A DNA stretch of 64,000 nucleotides from Dipteris shenzhenensis (Eukaryota > Polypodiophyta > Polypodiopsida > Gleicheniales): the NCBI GenBank assembly GCA_047967505.1, contig CM106540.1; one strand, given 5' to 3'. The number at the start of each line of letters is the position of its first letter. The stretch's first letter is position 1. Shown piece by piece: positions 54,010 to 64,000 of the stretch. The notes beneath the pieces were generated by a model. The model was not told the DNA's origin and ran no database searches. It saw only the letters and a list, made by a program, of their open reading frames with translations. A program made the translations under genes and the position numbers.

Positions 54010-55397
54010 TCAAAGATGAGTTTCAGCAAGCTGTGAATCTGAAATAGCAAATGCTTCAATAGAGAGTGCAGCTGAGTGATCATCAAGGTGGTAAAGCCCC
54101 TTTTTAAAACTGCCAGTGAGAACTATGGCATTGTCATCACGAAGATCATATACTAGGCATCTGTATCCATCAAAAATCATTTTGAAACCTGAAGTGGCAA
54201 TTGCTGAAATTGAAATCAAGTTGACTTCTATTCCAGGCACGAAAAGAACATTAGTCAGAGTGGCAGGATGGCTTGAAATGGATGTAAGCTGCACATCTCC
54301 AATTCCTTTTACAGCATAGGAGGCATTATTAGCACATGTGACAGTTCCCCCACGAGGTGCATTAGCTAAGGAATGAAACAACTGTCTGTAAGATGTGATG
54401 TGCTTGGAAGCACCACTATCAAAATACCAAGACTGAGCATCATTAGCAGTAGAGAGTGCATCAACTTGGGAGGGATCAAAGGAGCAATGGACAGCCCATG
54501 CCCAATCATCCTGGAGAGCATGTGCATGTGAGGCATCTGCTGGCTCGTGGGATTCAATCGCATGTGAGGCATTAACTGTCAATCCTGCTTTCTTTTTCTC
54601 CGAAGCAATGCGCTTCCTGCATTCTAAAATTTCATGCCCAGGCTTGCGACAATAGTTGCATCTTTTCTTCTTTGACTTATCTGCTGTATTTTTAGATGCA
54701 TTGGAAGAATTGCCACTGTTAGACCCATATTTAGGCTTGTCCATAGGCTTGGAAGCCTTGCCTCTTCCTATCTGCTGTGAAGCAAATGCATGATCAGGAA
54801 TAATAGCTTGTCTATTAGCTCGACTTTGCTCTTCCTGCAAAAGCAAAGTGACTAGCTGATCAAAAGAGTAGTGGTTTGGATTACCCATGGCCACTAATCG
54901 AAGGGTTGTAGCAAATGATATGTATCTGTCAGTCCATTCAATGTGGTATTGACAAGCTGAGAATTTGGCACCACCTTATCAATATTGGCAAGTTGTTCCA
55001 TGAGGTCCTTGACCTTTGTTAGGTATGCATCCATAGAGTCACCTTCATTCATACTGACTTCCTGCAATTGCCTTCTTAAATATGCAACACGTGCCTCATT
55101 GCGAATCTGATAAAGAGAAGCCAATTTGTCCCAAGCATCCTTTGCTGTCCTGCAAGACCAGATGTGTGGAATAATGATTCTCTTGCATGATAAAGCAATA
55201 CAGGAATGTGCATTTGCATCTCTTGCATCCCATCTTGATTGTTCTTGAGTTGGAGGAGCAGTAGCAGGGGTGCTAGAGGATAAGGCATCAGGAGGAGTAC
55301 CCTCTGCAGAGGGACCAGCAAGTAAATGTTCTGCAAATTTCCAACTCAAATCAAAGGGCAAATGCAAATTTGACCCAAATGTGACTGTGTCAGGCAA
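54010..55397 (-). pseudogene. Copia Gag and protease (minus-strand element)
   Basis: Frame 55397-54894 gives Gag (WKFAEHLLAGPSAEG, PPTQEQSRWDARDANAHSCI, TAKDAWDKLASLYQIRNEA, LNGLTDTYHLLQPF); the expected first 50 or so residues (KLDGTNY block) are missing. A one-base shift near 54900 leads to 54894-54010: NHYSFDQLVTLLLQEEQSRA, the zinc knuckle CNYCRKPGHEILEC, the protease active site WYFDSGASKHITSY, then LTNVLFVPGIEVNLISISAI. The frame is closed by TGA at 54010 inside the GAG-pre-integrase domain, with HERIAHLNYRALAKLHS visible beyond it and a further TAG before 53952. Confidence 0.88.
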
Positions 55398-55840
55398 TGT
55401 TCACTGCAAAAAACAGCAAATTTGGCAAAAGCCCCAAATTTAATGAGGGCAAATAGGTCAAAAAGAGGGCAAATATAGAAAAGCCCCAAATTTTGCTGAG
55501 ATTTTTGCAAATGTAACCCAATGTATTGCAATCTGACCCAATGTCCTGCAAATGTAACTCAATGTCCACTGTACCAATGTACTGTAATCTAGACAAGAAA
55601 TTGCAGACCAAATCCCAAAACTCCAATGTTCTTGCAAGAAGTTGCAACCAAAGGAGGTGAAAAGAACTGAAAGTCCCAAATTTTCGAATGTCCTGTAAAA
55701 GCCCCCACACTGCAAATGTCTATAGATGATTGCAGTGAGACCCAAAAAAGGTATAGCAAGCAAGAACCAAGTACTTGGTTCACAGCCAATGCCAAAAGAA
55801 GTACAGACCCTAACGATAGTTTCGCATGTGTGAAACTGTA
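55398..55840 (-). other. Leader of the minus-strand copia, 3' part
   Basis: Non-coding sequence between gag and the GTAC array, with repeated short words (gcaaatgtaaccc/caatgt) and sequence shared with the leader of the old copia element near 46520-46690. Frames here on either strand have no domain. Confidence 0.55.
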
Positions 55841-55849
55841 TGGAACACC

Positions 55850-56240
55850 TGGAGCAGATACTAGCTGTACGGTCAGTACTGCAGGTATACCTGTATGGAA
55901 TATCACTATACGAAATACCACTGTAGGAGCGGGTATCTTGTACGGAACAGCTGTACAAGATACCATTGTAGGTACGGTGCAAGTACGATTGTACGGAGTA
56001 GGTGCTTTGAAGATACACTTGTACCGAGTAGGTATAGCGTACGGCGCAGGTACATCGTACGGAGCAGGTACAACACAGGTACATACGGAGCAAGTACAAT
56101 GTACGACACGTACAACGTACGGAGTAGGTACAACGTACGGAGCAAGTACAACGTACGGAGTAGGTACAATGCAGGTACGTACGGAGCAAGTACAGATACT
56201 GACGCAAGATTTGTATGAATGTCCATATAGTTGTACGGAC
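55850..56240. repeat. GTAC-rich minisatellite in the copia leader
   Basis: A degenerate array of 12-24-bp units built from gtacggagtaggtacaacgt and gtacggagcaagtacaatgt, densest at 55980-56200. GTAC is palindromic, so both strands look alike; long frames on both strands (about 200-288 aa of Tyr/Val/Gly/Thr or Cys/Ser/Leu) are by-products. Located between the PBS and the gag, i.e. in the transcribed leader. Confidence 0.85.
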
Positions 56241-56297
56241 TGTATGGATGGGGGTACAGGAAATAGGTGCAAGTCCAGGGCAGGAGGTAGGTCCAAC

Positions 56298-56311
56298 CAG
56301 GTTCTGATACC
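56298..56311 (-). other. Primer-binding site of the minus-strand copia
   Basis: Complement reads TGGTATCAGAAC, one base different from the initiator-tRNA-Met site, adjoining the 5' LTR. Confidence 0.8.
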
Positions 56312-56313
56312 AG

Positions 56314-56569
56314 TGTAGGTACAATGTGCAAGAGGAGCAAGTACAGGAGTTGATGGAGATAAGCCGTCATGTCAACTAGATTAGATGAAAAGAAAAGTAC
56401 ATAGTACTTAAAGGTAGACCCTAGGACTCAGTGTCCTAGGTGTCACATAGGACTAAATGTCCTATGTGGCATAAAAGGAACTAAAACTCTTAAGTGCCTA
56501 TAACTATGCCTACAAGGCACATACCATGACCCATAGGGCATCACTAGAACCGGGAGAAGATGGCCTACA
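56314..56569 (-). mobile_element. 5' LTR of the minus-strand copia
   Basis: 256 bp; on the minus strand begins tgtaggccatcttctcc and ends gtacctaca. Confidence 0.92.
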
Positions 56570-56574
56570 GAGAG

Positions 56575-58138
56575 GGCTGTCATTAGACAGCAGAAGACAG
56601 TCCCAAGGTGGCTGTTGGATACTTTGAGGGACAGGAAGCAACCTAAACCTTTGGCTGCCTGCACAAGGGGTGTACAAAGATAGATGCATGGCAATTTGCT
56701 TGATTTTGCTTTGATTGCCACAGCTTGCAATGAAGAATCTCAAAGCATGCATTCGTAGGGAATGCATGGATGCCATGAAAGCTGAACTGGATGCTATTCA
56801 CCACAACCATTGTACATGGGAATTGTGTGTTGCTTCCAGGCAAGCGTGCCATAGGCACTAAATGGGTTTAAAAGTTGAAGTGGAAAGCTAATGGCAGCGT
56901 AGACCACTACAAAGCCCACATTGTTTCTAAGGGCTATGCTCAACAACATGGCATTGATTTTGAGGAGACCATTGCTGCTACATCACGCATCACGACCATT
57001 CGGCATGCCATTGCCATTGTCTCACACAGGCATTGAGAGGTTAACCAACCTGACATTAAGACAACTTTCCTTCATAGTGATTTGATCGAGGAGGTCTATG
57101 TCAGCCAGCCTCCAGGTTTTGAGGTTGAAGGTTCAGAAAATAAGGTATGCTGGCTGAAAAAGGATTGGAGCAGGCACCTCGGGCATGTTATTCCAAAATA
57201 CATTCACATTTGTTATGCCTTAGATTTCAGAATAGCCCCATAGAGGCCACTCTTTATGTCCTGAAGAGTGGAGCAGATTTGCTAATCTACACAGCAAATT
57301 GCAACTTTCAAAGCAGATTTGCAAAATCATTTGCCATGTCAAATACGGGCCAGCTGCATTACTATCTTGGCATCTAGTTTGATAGTTTTGAGGGGGGCAT
57401 AATGACGGGTCAGTCCAAGTATATTGGACAGCTCTTACATCGCTTTCAGTTCAAGGATTGTAAGCTGGTTTCTACACCATTGGAGCTTGGCGTCTGTTTC
57501 TCCTCCAAGAATGGGAGTGACCCATTTGATGCTACTCTTTGCTAGCCGGCTGCTGGCTGCCTTATCTATTTATGCCACACTAGGCCTGATTTGTAGTATG
57601 CAATGTCTCAATTAAGCAGGTTTATGCATAAGCCCAGTACATAGCACTGGCAGGCAGTGAAACAGGTCTTCTGATACTTGAAAGGCATGGAGCATTTGGG
57701 ACTGTCATATGATGATAAGTCTTCACTGGTTATGCATGCATTTACGGACAATGATTGGGCTGGATGTTGTGACACGAGGGTGTCTCACACTGGCAACTGT
57801 TTCATGCTTGGCTCTTCATGCATTTCTTGGTTTAGCAAGAAGCAGCCTACAGTGGCTAATTCTAATTGTGGCGTCAAGTATAGGGCAGCCTTTAAGCTTT
57901 TGTAAAGTGTGTTTGGCTCCGCAAGCTAGGCATCTTCTACCATGATCTACATTGAGTCAGAGTACTTGGCCATTGCGCATAATCCTATCTTTCATGCACG
58001 TATAAAGCACATTAAAGGACACTATCACTATGTTAGAGAGCGATCGTCAGCTGAGATATCCAATTGTCCTACGCTTCCTACGGAGGATAACTTAGCAGAT
58101 CTCTTCAAAGACATTATTGTGCCCCAAGTTTGAAGCTT
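56575..58138 (+). pseudogene. RT and RNase H relic of the old copia element
   Basis: Picks up exactly where the minus-strand insertion interrupted: VPRWLLDTLRDRKQPK, then AMKAELDAIHHN, ALPGKRAIGTKWV-like region, [48 protein letters not shown]; the YVDD box itself is degraded (IYTANCNF); then [43 protein letters not shown] and HNPIFHARIKHIKGHYHYV. Over ten stops or shifts. A protein of the same family as the minus-strand element, so two members of one copia lineage overlap here. Confidence 0.8.
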
Positions 58139-58282
58139 TTTAAAAAAGCTTTACACTTGGTACCATTTCTCACGTGATTTTGCTTTCCCTATACTATCAT
58201 AGGTTGCTATATCCATCATAGATGAACATGTGCAACCAAGGTTTAGAATCAGGATACTTCAGCCATATCATGGAGGTGGGTT

Positions 58283-58502
58283 TGTTGCCACTTAGCCTTG
58301 ATATGGCCATATAGGCTAGTTAGGATTCTTAGTCCATAGTACATTTAGATGGGACACGTGGTCTACCTAGGACACTAGGGTGTTCTTGGGTCTACATGAC
58401 CCCTCATTTGTATGTTCCCATTATCCATTCGCAAATATACTCCATTGCTTTCAGCTTGTTGACTGCTCCCTTGCTTTCTTCCATTGATCCCCGTGTCCAA
58501 CA
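58283..58502 (+). mobile_element. 3' LTR of the old copia element
   Basis: 220 bp, tgttgccactt...gtgtccaaca, preceded by a purine-rich tract (ggaggtggg) and followed by the TSD gggct. Confidence 0.85.
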
Positions 58503-58788
58503 GGGCTCCCATGGGCGTGGAGGGAGGAGTCGTAAGCTGTGGCGTTGCCCAACCATAGGCCTTGTTTATAGGCAGTAGAGCTAGGGCTCAGCTTCTTGGT
58601 CAAATTTTGGTCTGGTCAGTTATCCTGTAGGCTGCCAGGTATTGAGGCCTGTAGATTGATTGTCGAGTAGAAGGGCCAATTGACCTGGTCCTCGTTCCTA
58701 TAAGAGGCCCTAATTGGGGGGCACACAAGCATTTAGACATCCTGAGTGTGCTATTTGTCAGTTTCTGTTCTAGTTTCTTTGAGGACCC
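58503..58788 (+). repeat. Right piece of the interrupted older LTR-like sequence
   Basis: Continues the 39330-39384 sequence. The block aggccttgtttataggcagtagag...gggctcagc has a close match at 60717-60750, with a TATA-like tttata in both. It probably represents the 5' LTR of an outer copia relic whose gag begins at 58789. Confidence 0.5.
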
Positions 58789-59640
58789 GATGGCTTCAAA
58801 GATGCCCTTACCCAACTTTTGGGACAATGAAAAGCTGGACAAGAGCAACTACCTGATCTTGAAGGTGAAGATAAGGAGCCATATGGTGGCTAGGAAGTTT
58901 TGGGAAGTCGTCACAGGTGAAGAATTGAAACTTGATGATCAAGTGGATGCCATGGTTAAGGCAATGAAACAAGTGATCCAAATGATGTGGAAGAATGGAA
59001 GGAGAATGACACAGAGGCATCATCTAATCAATACCACAACGTCAGATACAATGATTCCACACATTCGATTGGTGGACACTTCATAGGAGGCCTAGACATA
59101 CTGAAAGACTTGTACGAGACAAACAACATTGGCTAGATCGTCATGCTCCAGAATCAGTTATTTACAATGAAGATGGAGGAAGGAGATTTCGTAAGTGAGC
59201 ATTTGGTTAAAATCACGATTGTCAGAGACTAACTAGCTGCTATACATCAAAAGGTCGAACAAATCAACTAATGTTGTTAATGCTGAATATGCCTTACAAG
59301 AGCTTTAGGGATTTGGTCACGACACTAACCACTGAAAGCCATCCAAGCCACTTAGTCTTGAGGAGTTGTGCCTGATGCTCATGCAAGAGGAAAACAGGGA
59401 GAAGAGGTACGGGAACGACAGCGTGTAGGACAAGGCCTTCCTTGCATCAAGCAAAGGAAAGGTGAACACAGGCAAACCTGGACAAGGTAACCCAAGATTG
59501 ATCAAAAGAGGTAGGGGACTCTTCAGAGAGTGGGAGTAGGAAGAAACAAAGAAAATGCTTCTATTACTGCAGCAAGCCTGGACACATAGCAAAAGATTGC
59601 AGTTTGGAAAAGGATGGTCAATAGGACGACCAGTCCCAAA
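58789..59640 (+). pseudogene. Outermost copia gag relic
   Basis: Begins MASKMPLPNFWDNEKLDKSN, YLILKVKIRSHMVARKFWEV, then after shifts LNMPYKSFRDLVTTL-like and SLEELCLMLMQEENREKRYG, ending in a zinc knuckle (CSKPGHIAKDC near 59570; the first CX2C pair has one extra residue). This is copia Gag, a lineage different from the two at 47 and 55 kb. Numerous stops. Nothing recognisable as pol follows. Confidence 0.7.
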
Positions 59641-60640
59641 ACGAATAAATTTGGTGAAAGAGTAGTTTTTGGTGGTTGTCTCAAGAATCCTAGAGACAGT
59701 ATTTGCAGATAGTGCAGTGACTGTTAGAATGTCTGGCATTGAGTATTAGTGCTCCGATTGTGAAGGACAGCATCTGTCTCTTAGAGACAAAGACATAGAC
59801 TGAGAACGAGGTTGTTGACACTGAGGGGGAAGATATAGGTGTACACACTGAGTGTAGACTTCAAGAGCAGAATGACCAGGACTGTGAGACAGTGCTTAGG
59901 AGGTGTGCCGCAGTTGCTGCAATAGCAGGCAACAACATGAGCATAGTCATCCAGGGTAGGTATTCTCAATATTCTTCTTTGATTGCAGCAAGATGTTTTG
60001 GAATGTTTGGTTGGCTTGGAGTTCTCAACGGGGAGAGACTCCTTGGATAGATAGAGGGGGTAGTTTCAAAGAAGAGGCATGTGATGTCTTTTGCATGATG
60101 ATTGAGGAAGTTGGTGAGGTGGACTTCTTGTACGACACGTAGCTGACAAGGTTGGTTGTCCAAGTAGCCTTATCACTGAGTTCAAGCTACACAACATTGG
60201 AGATGTATAGAGCAGACTCTGTCAAAGACTTTTGTGTTGGAGACAAGAGAGCACGAAGAGAGTACAGATGTGACCTTGGTCTTAGGATCTGAACCTGAGG
60301 ATTGTTCACAGGGACCATGCCATCAGAGAGCAGATGTTGGAGTTTGATCCATGGGTGTTTGGACCAGACATAGAAGATGTCTTCAATGTGTTCCTCAATG
60401 CTCTTTCCAGGGAAAAGATGAAGCACAATCTTGGAGGAGTGGGCTGCGGTTCACAATGGCTTGTTGAGACGGTTGTCAAGGGAATAAGGGTCAACTCCCC
60501 GTTTGTAAGGTCCCAAATGAGGACAGCATGGGGGAGTGACACCTGTAGCATGATAGGGGAGCATGGTAGGAGAGAGACTCTGCCATGTGGGCAGCATACA
60601 GGCTGCCACATGGGCAGCATGCAAACATCCTTCTTGTATT
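59641..60640. other. No gene recognised
   Basis: Interior of the outer copia relic or unrelated DNA. Frames show no domain. A gcatgg/ccatgtgggcagcat patch near 60580-60620 is a short internal repeat. Confidence 0.45.
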
Positions 60641-60770
60641 GGATTGGCAGTACAGTTCACATGGGACTGCTATGCGGCTGCCCATGGAAGCACTTGTAGG
60701 TTATTGTCCACCCATTGGCCTTATTTATAGGCAGTAGAGTTGGGGCTCAGCCCAGCAAACAGGTGCAGGT
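60641..60770 (+). repeat. Second copy of the older LTR-like sequence
   Basis: gcagtacagttcacatggga...ggccttatttataggcagtagagttggggctcagc matches the rejoined 39330-39384 + 58503-58590 sequence. Likely the 3' LTR (start) of the outermost copia relic; where it ends is unclear. Confidence 0.5.
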
Positions 60771-61470
60771 AAGGAGGGCCTTTAAAGGCCTCCAAGGCCT
60801 GGCCTGGTCGGCCAGCAGACTAGGCTGGTTGGCCATAACCCTGGCCTGGGCGGGTATACAGCAAGCTGCCAGGTTGTCGGACCTGCAGAGGCTGGTCAGC
60901 CAGTTGGCCTGTTTCAAGGGGTATTCAGCGCCCCCATTGGGGTAGCCTACGTGCAGAGCTCATGAAGTGAGCAGATCACCTCTGGCCAGAAAGGGTGCTG
61001 GCTGACAAACTGTGTTTTGGGGCTCCTCTCATAGCCACTGAAGACCTCATTGAGAGGCATTCAGCAGAGTGAGCAGCAGATTAGGGCAACAGTTTGTAGC
61101 CTCTGTTCCAGCACTAGTGGGCAGCACCCCGCTGTCAATGTAGTGTGGTTTGTGATTGCATCTTTTGTAAATACATTTTGAGTCCTCTCTTTGGACGTGA
61201 TTATTTAGTTATTGGTTTCCATATCTTGCTGTCTTTTCCAGCTCTGACTGTGTCTTACATTTATATGTATGTGTGCACATCCCGAGCAGGATCTAGACTT
61301 TTCAGGTGTGATTCGTGGACGATTGATTTCCTAGAAGCTAGGACTTGAGCTAGAAGTACATGTTCAGATATTCTCTAGCAGATCTTTGGGTGGACGAGAA
61401 GGAAATGCTGCAATGCCTTCACATGCAAGAATGTTGGAATGAAGCTAAGGTTTATGAGATGAAAACAATT
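60771..61470. other. No gene recognised; ggcctgg-rich patch
   Basis: 60770-60930 has repeated ggcctgg/ggccagc words. No coding evidence. Confidence 0.45.
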
Positions 61471-61474
61471 GCAT

Positions 61475-61683
61475 GTCAGTATGGGAAAGGATGGGATGGG
61501 AGAAGAGAGATGGGACTGATGCTAAGGTAGCAAAGCTTGCTGTAGCCTGTGACCTTTGGCAATTGCATGAGGTCCTTGCATGATGTCAGTATGGGAAAGG
61601 AGGGGATGGGAGAAGAGAGGTGGGACTGATCTAAGCTAGCAAAGCTTGCTGTGACCTTTGGCAATTGCATGAGGCCCTTGCAG
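61475..61683. repeat. 110-bp tandem duplication
   Basis: Unit gtcagtatgggaaaggatgg...ggcaattgcatgagg occurs at 61475-61584 and 61585-61683, with small deletions in the second copy. Confidence 0.9.
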
Positions 61684-61934
61684 GTGTAGGCAGACTGAAG
61701 GAAACAGTTTTTTTGCAAATGTCATTGAATATGCAATCTGCTTACTTGATATATAAGTGAGACTAGCACTATGCAAACCAAAAACAACTTTGCCATTGCT
61801 AAGCTTTACTAGGGTACCAGTTAAATGCTCCAGTAATTTAAGATAGCAATGTACAAGATATCTAGGAAAGGAGGAATATTTGCAACTGCACTATAATCCT
61901 ATTTTCAGATATAATAGGTTGCCTTGGGAGTCTA

Positions 61935-62152
61935 TCTAGTACCTTCATTCAGAAGGTATGCGATTCAGAACTAATTTTCTATACATCAGTGATGGTGAAT
62001 TGCTGGCATTATCATGTGTGGTAGATGTGGACCTAGATAGTACCTTCATTCCAAAGGTATTAGACACATAACTATTTTTCTATACATCAGCGATGGTAAG
62101 TTGGTGGCAAGTGACATATCTATCATGTGTGGTAGATGTGGACCTAGTTGCC
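61935..62152. repeat. About 105-115-bp tandem duplication
   Basis: Unit tagtaccttcattc...ctatacatcagygatggt...tcatgtgtggtagatgtggacctag occurs at 61935-62037 and 62038-62152; the second copy has an extra ggcaagtgacatat stretch. Confidence 0.85.
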
Positions 62153-62824
62153 AGACATTTGTTTGCAAGCTAAGACAAGGGAGCCAATGAGCATGGCATT
62201 GTGTCTCGTTTGCAAAATATTGGATAGTTTTTGTTCGATGCAATTAGAATATGTACTGTGGGAAAGGAAGAATAACGATCTATTTTGTTCAAATGTATCT
62301 TCTTACATTGCTTGGTTGCAAGGCTTCTTCTCTCAGCTTAGTTCTTGCTTTTCTCAGCTTAGTTCTTGTGAGTGGTTTGATTTCTTGTTTGTGATGCTGT
62401 TTTTCTTGATCACATATGTAAATGTATTTGATTTCTTATTTGCTCATAGTAAGAGTGTTTACCATATTCATTTCAAAAGCCATAGGTGTGATTGTTGAAC
62501 TCGATATTAATGAGTTTGTTTTGTTTGTGGATACCCTAGGAGGCTGGGGATTAGCATTGGCCAAGACTCTTAGTTCGATTTTGCTTTATGTTGATGAGTA
62601 GGTATTGATCTCAATATAGTAAAGGGTCTATAAAGACGCTATTTGTATTTACAAGCATTTTGTCATATTTGAGATAGAAGGTCAACCTTTGAGGGATGCC
62701 CATTTTTTATAGTAGTCAATTACTCTAGTAGATGGTCAACGTTGGATATCATCCATGATTTCCACGTTGAGACTACACAACAGCACCGCGAGTAGATACT
62801 ATACACTTTATTGATTGCTTAGAC

Positions 62825-62984
62825 AAGCACGATGTCGTCCTCTTTTTGCTACATGCTACAGGTTACAAGGCATCGATGCAACCCATGTGAAAAGTGATTG
62901 AGGTTACAAGCACTATGCCGTCCTCTTTTTGCTAAAAGTTACAAGGCATCGGTGCAACCCATGTAAAAAGTGATTGAGCAAGGG
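62825..62984. repeat. About 82-bp tandem duplication
   Basis: Unit aagcacgatgtcgtcctctt...ggcatcgatgcaacccatgt...aagtgattgag occurs at 62825-62901 and 62906-62981. Confidence 0.85.
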
Positions 62985-63840
62985 CTCAAAATGTGGAGGA
63001 TCATGAACTTCTTCATAGGAGAGGTGCCTATATTGAGTGGTTGTCGTAGGGTACTTGATCTAGATGCAATAGGACCGTTGCAAGGATCCTAGTTTGACTT
63101 TTGCATAGCTTAGGGCACCTTGATCAGAGTCCTTAAAAATATCTTACACACGTATTAGACACATCTTGTTCACCTACATGGGTTGTCCCTACCATGATGT
63201 AATAGTTTTGTCTCAATAGCCTTTCTGGTCTTTTGGAGGTGTTAATAGGCCTTTCTTTTCCTTCTTTTTTAGGCAATGGGTCTCGTATTTCACGACACGA
63301 TTTTGTAGTCTAGAATGTATTAGGCTACCATGGTCAAAGGTATTAATTAGAAGGTAGGCTAGGTAGGTTTAAATGGCTAAATGCCATATGGATAATGTAT
63401 TGGATATGTTAATTGATTAACATAAATGGTGCACTCACACATGTAGGTCTTAGGATAGGAATGGGTAGGAATGCATGGGTATGCATTAATAAATGGTAGG
63501 CATAAAGTGTCATAGGCTAAGGGTAGAATAATGGGGTATGCTCAAGGGATGGATCTCAAGAGGCATGAGAGGTTGTGACCTCTCGTATGCCTCTCAATTT
63601 ATGCATCTTCCTTCCACACATGTGCATCCTCCAACTAGACATGACAAGTGGTATCATAGCAGTGATTCTCTGACTGTGTGGACCTGCCATGTTGTAGCAT
63701 GCCGACATTAGCGTGACATTGTCGAGGACACAAAGAGACAACAAGAATCAAGAAATTCCCAAGGGGCTTCCTTTTCCTCTTTGAACGTCCAATTTCTACA
63801 TAAAACAAAAGAACTATGTTCCTCATTAATAGGGGGAGTG
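62985..63840. other. No gene recognised
   Basis: Non-coding; a frame at 63744-63556 (minus) has no domain. Confidence 0.45.
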
Positions 63841-63859
63841 ATAGGGCACCGCCAAACTC

Positions 63860-63960
63860 ACGGCCAGTCAGTCAGTCTTCCCTATTAAATTAGGGGAGCC
63901 TTAAAAGCTTGCAGTCATTCAGTCGCCCAGCTCTTTAATTGGGGGGGGGGGGGGGGGGGG
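63860..63960. repeat. Diverged tandem pair ending in a 20-G run
   Basis: cagtcagtcagtcttccctattaaattagggg is followed 50 bases later by cagtcattcagtcgcccagctctttaattgggg, which runs directly into 20 consecutive G (63941-63960). The homopolymer length may be affected by sequencing. Confidence 0.75.
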
Positions 63961-64000
63961 CAAGGACTTTTGCGTAATAAGGGAGGGGCCTTGTAATGTG

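Larger units (their letters stand above)
50916..56569 (-). mobile_element. Ty1/copia element on the opposite strand
   Basis: 5654 bp. LTRs 56314-56569 (5' side, 256 bp) and 50916-51157 (3' side, 242 bp) are about 97% identical apart from a 14-bp indel. Both have TGT...ACA ends, and the target duplication gagag is perfect (50911-50915 and 56570-56574). The PBS, read on the minus strand as TGGTATCAGAAC, lies just inside the 5' LTR at about 56300-56311. Gag, protease, integrase, RT and RNase H follow in copia order from 55397 to 51286, with several stops and shifts. It landed inside the pol region of the old plus-strand copia of the same broad family. Confidence 0.93.
39385..58502 (+). mobile_element. 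Old copia element split by several nested insertions
   Basis: 5' LTR 39385-39622 and 3' LTR 58283-58502 (both start tgttg, share the cacttaaccttggtatggcc-like block and the ccattgctttcagcttg block) enclose 19 kb. The target duplication gggct is exact (39380-39384 and 58503-58507). Own parts: PBS 39624, leader to 39713 and 45839-47081, gag 47082-48056, a short linker near 49060-49090, protease region 50567-50910 and RT/RNase H 56575-58138. Foreign parts: gypsy 39719-45833, an unidentified insert about 48057-49050, a small LTR element 49096-50566, and minus-strand copia 50916-56569. The LTRs are strongly diverged, so this is the oldest of the set. Confidence 0.85.

Noticed and set aside
55458-56324. 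288-aa Cys/Ser/Leu/Tyr-rich frame (minus) and a 200-aa frame on the + strand
   Set aside because: Both are generated by the palindromic GTAC minisatellite and neither has a start context or domain.
1-64000. tRNA, rRNA or organelle-derived DNA
   Set aside because: I found no tRNA cloverleaf, rRNA block or chloroplast/mitochondrial gene by eye; a covariance-model scan was not possible.

Overview
Organism and character: this is nuclear DNA of a land plant. It holds a seven-exon WAT1/EamA-type transporter gene with short GT-AG introns, an intronless PLS-class pentatricopeptide (PPR) gene typical of organelle RNA-processing factors, and many plant-type LTR retrotransposons with initiator-tRNA-Met primer-binding sites. 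The PPR style (an intronless long PLS protein with spacer segments between motifs), the Helentron-like element and the repeat load fit a seedless vascular plant such as a fern. That taxonomic guess is an inference and was not checked against any database.

Layout: 1-9.4 kb is gene-free, with a pyrimidine-rich low-complexity tract, many microsatellites and four copies of a dispersed repeat family, most ending in (AC)n. 9.98-12.17 kb (minus) is the WAT1-related gene; its splice phases all agree and give about 410 aa. 12.65-17.5 kb (minus) is a decayed Helitron of the Helentron/Helitron2 type: zinc-binding N-terminus, HUH Rep, PIF1-type helicase and a C-terminal endonuclease/exonuclease/phosphatase (EEP) domain. 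The helicase ATPase core is missing. 17.6-22.1 kb (minus) has tandemly duplicated segments and exon-like fragments of an unrecognised gene. 22.5-23.9 kb is a decayed transposase-like gene. 23.9-28.4 kb has two copia gag relics and, between them, an alpha-tubulin coding fossil.

29.3-35.4 kb is a PPR neighbourhood: an inverted PPR pseudogene, the long PPR reading frame (its E+/DYW tail is out of frame), and a truncated copy of its 5' end. 36.0-38.6 kb is a gag-only copia-like LTR element with a perfect TSD, carrying a 336-bp hAT-like MITE that has its own perfect 8-bp TSD.

39.4-58.5 kb is one old copia element (TSD gggct) blown apart by later insertions: a young Ty3/gypsy element (39,719-45,833, TSD gtggg, about 99% LTR identity), an uncharacterised 1-kb insert, a small non-coding LTR element (49,096-50,566), and an opposite-strand copia element (50,916-56,569, TSD gagag). 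This whole nest itself sits in the LTR-like sequence of a still older copia relic whose gag remnant lies at 58.8-59.7 kb. 61-64 kb is gene-free with several short tandem duplications and a 20-G run.

How it works together: only two host genes look potentially functional, the transporter and, with reservations about its 3' end, the PPR gene. Everything else is mobile DNA, pseudogenes and simple repeats, and the order of insertions can be read from the target-site duplications.
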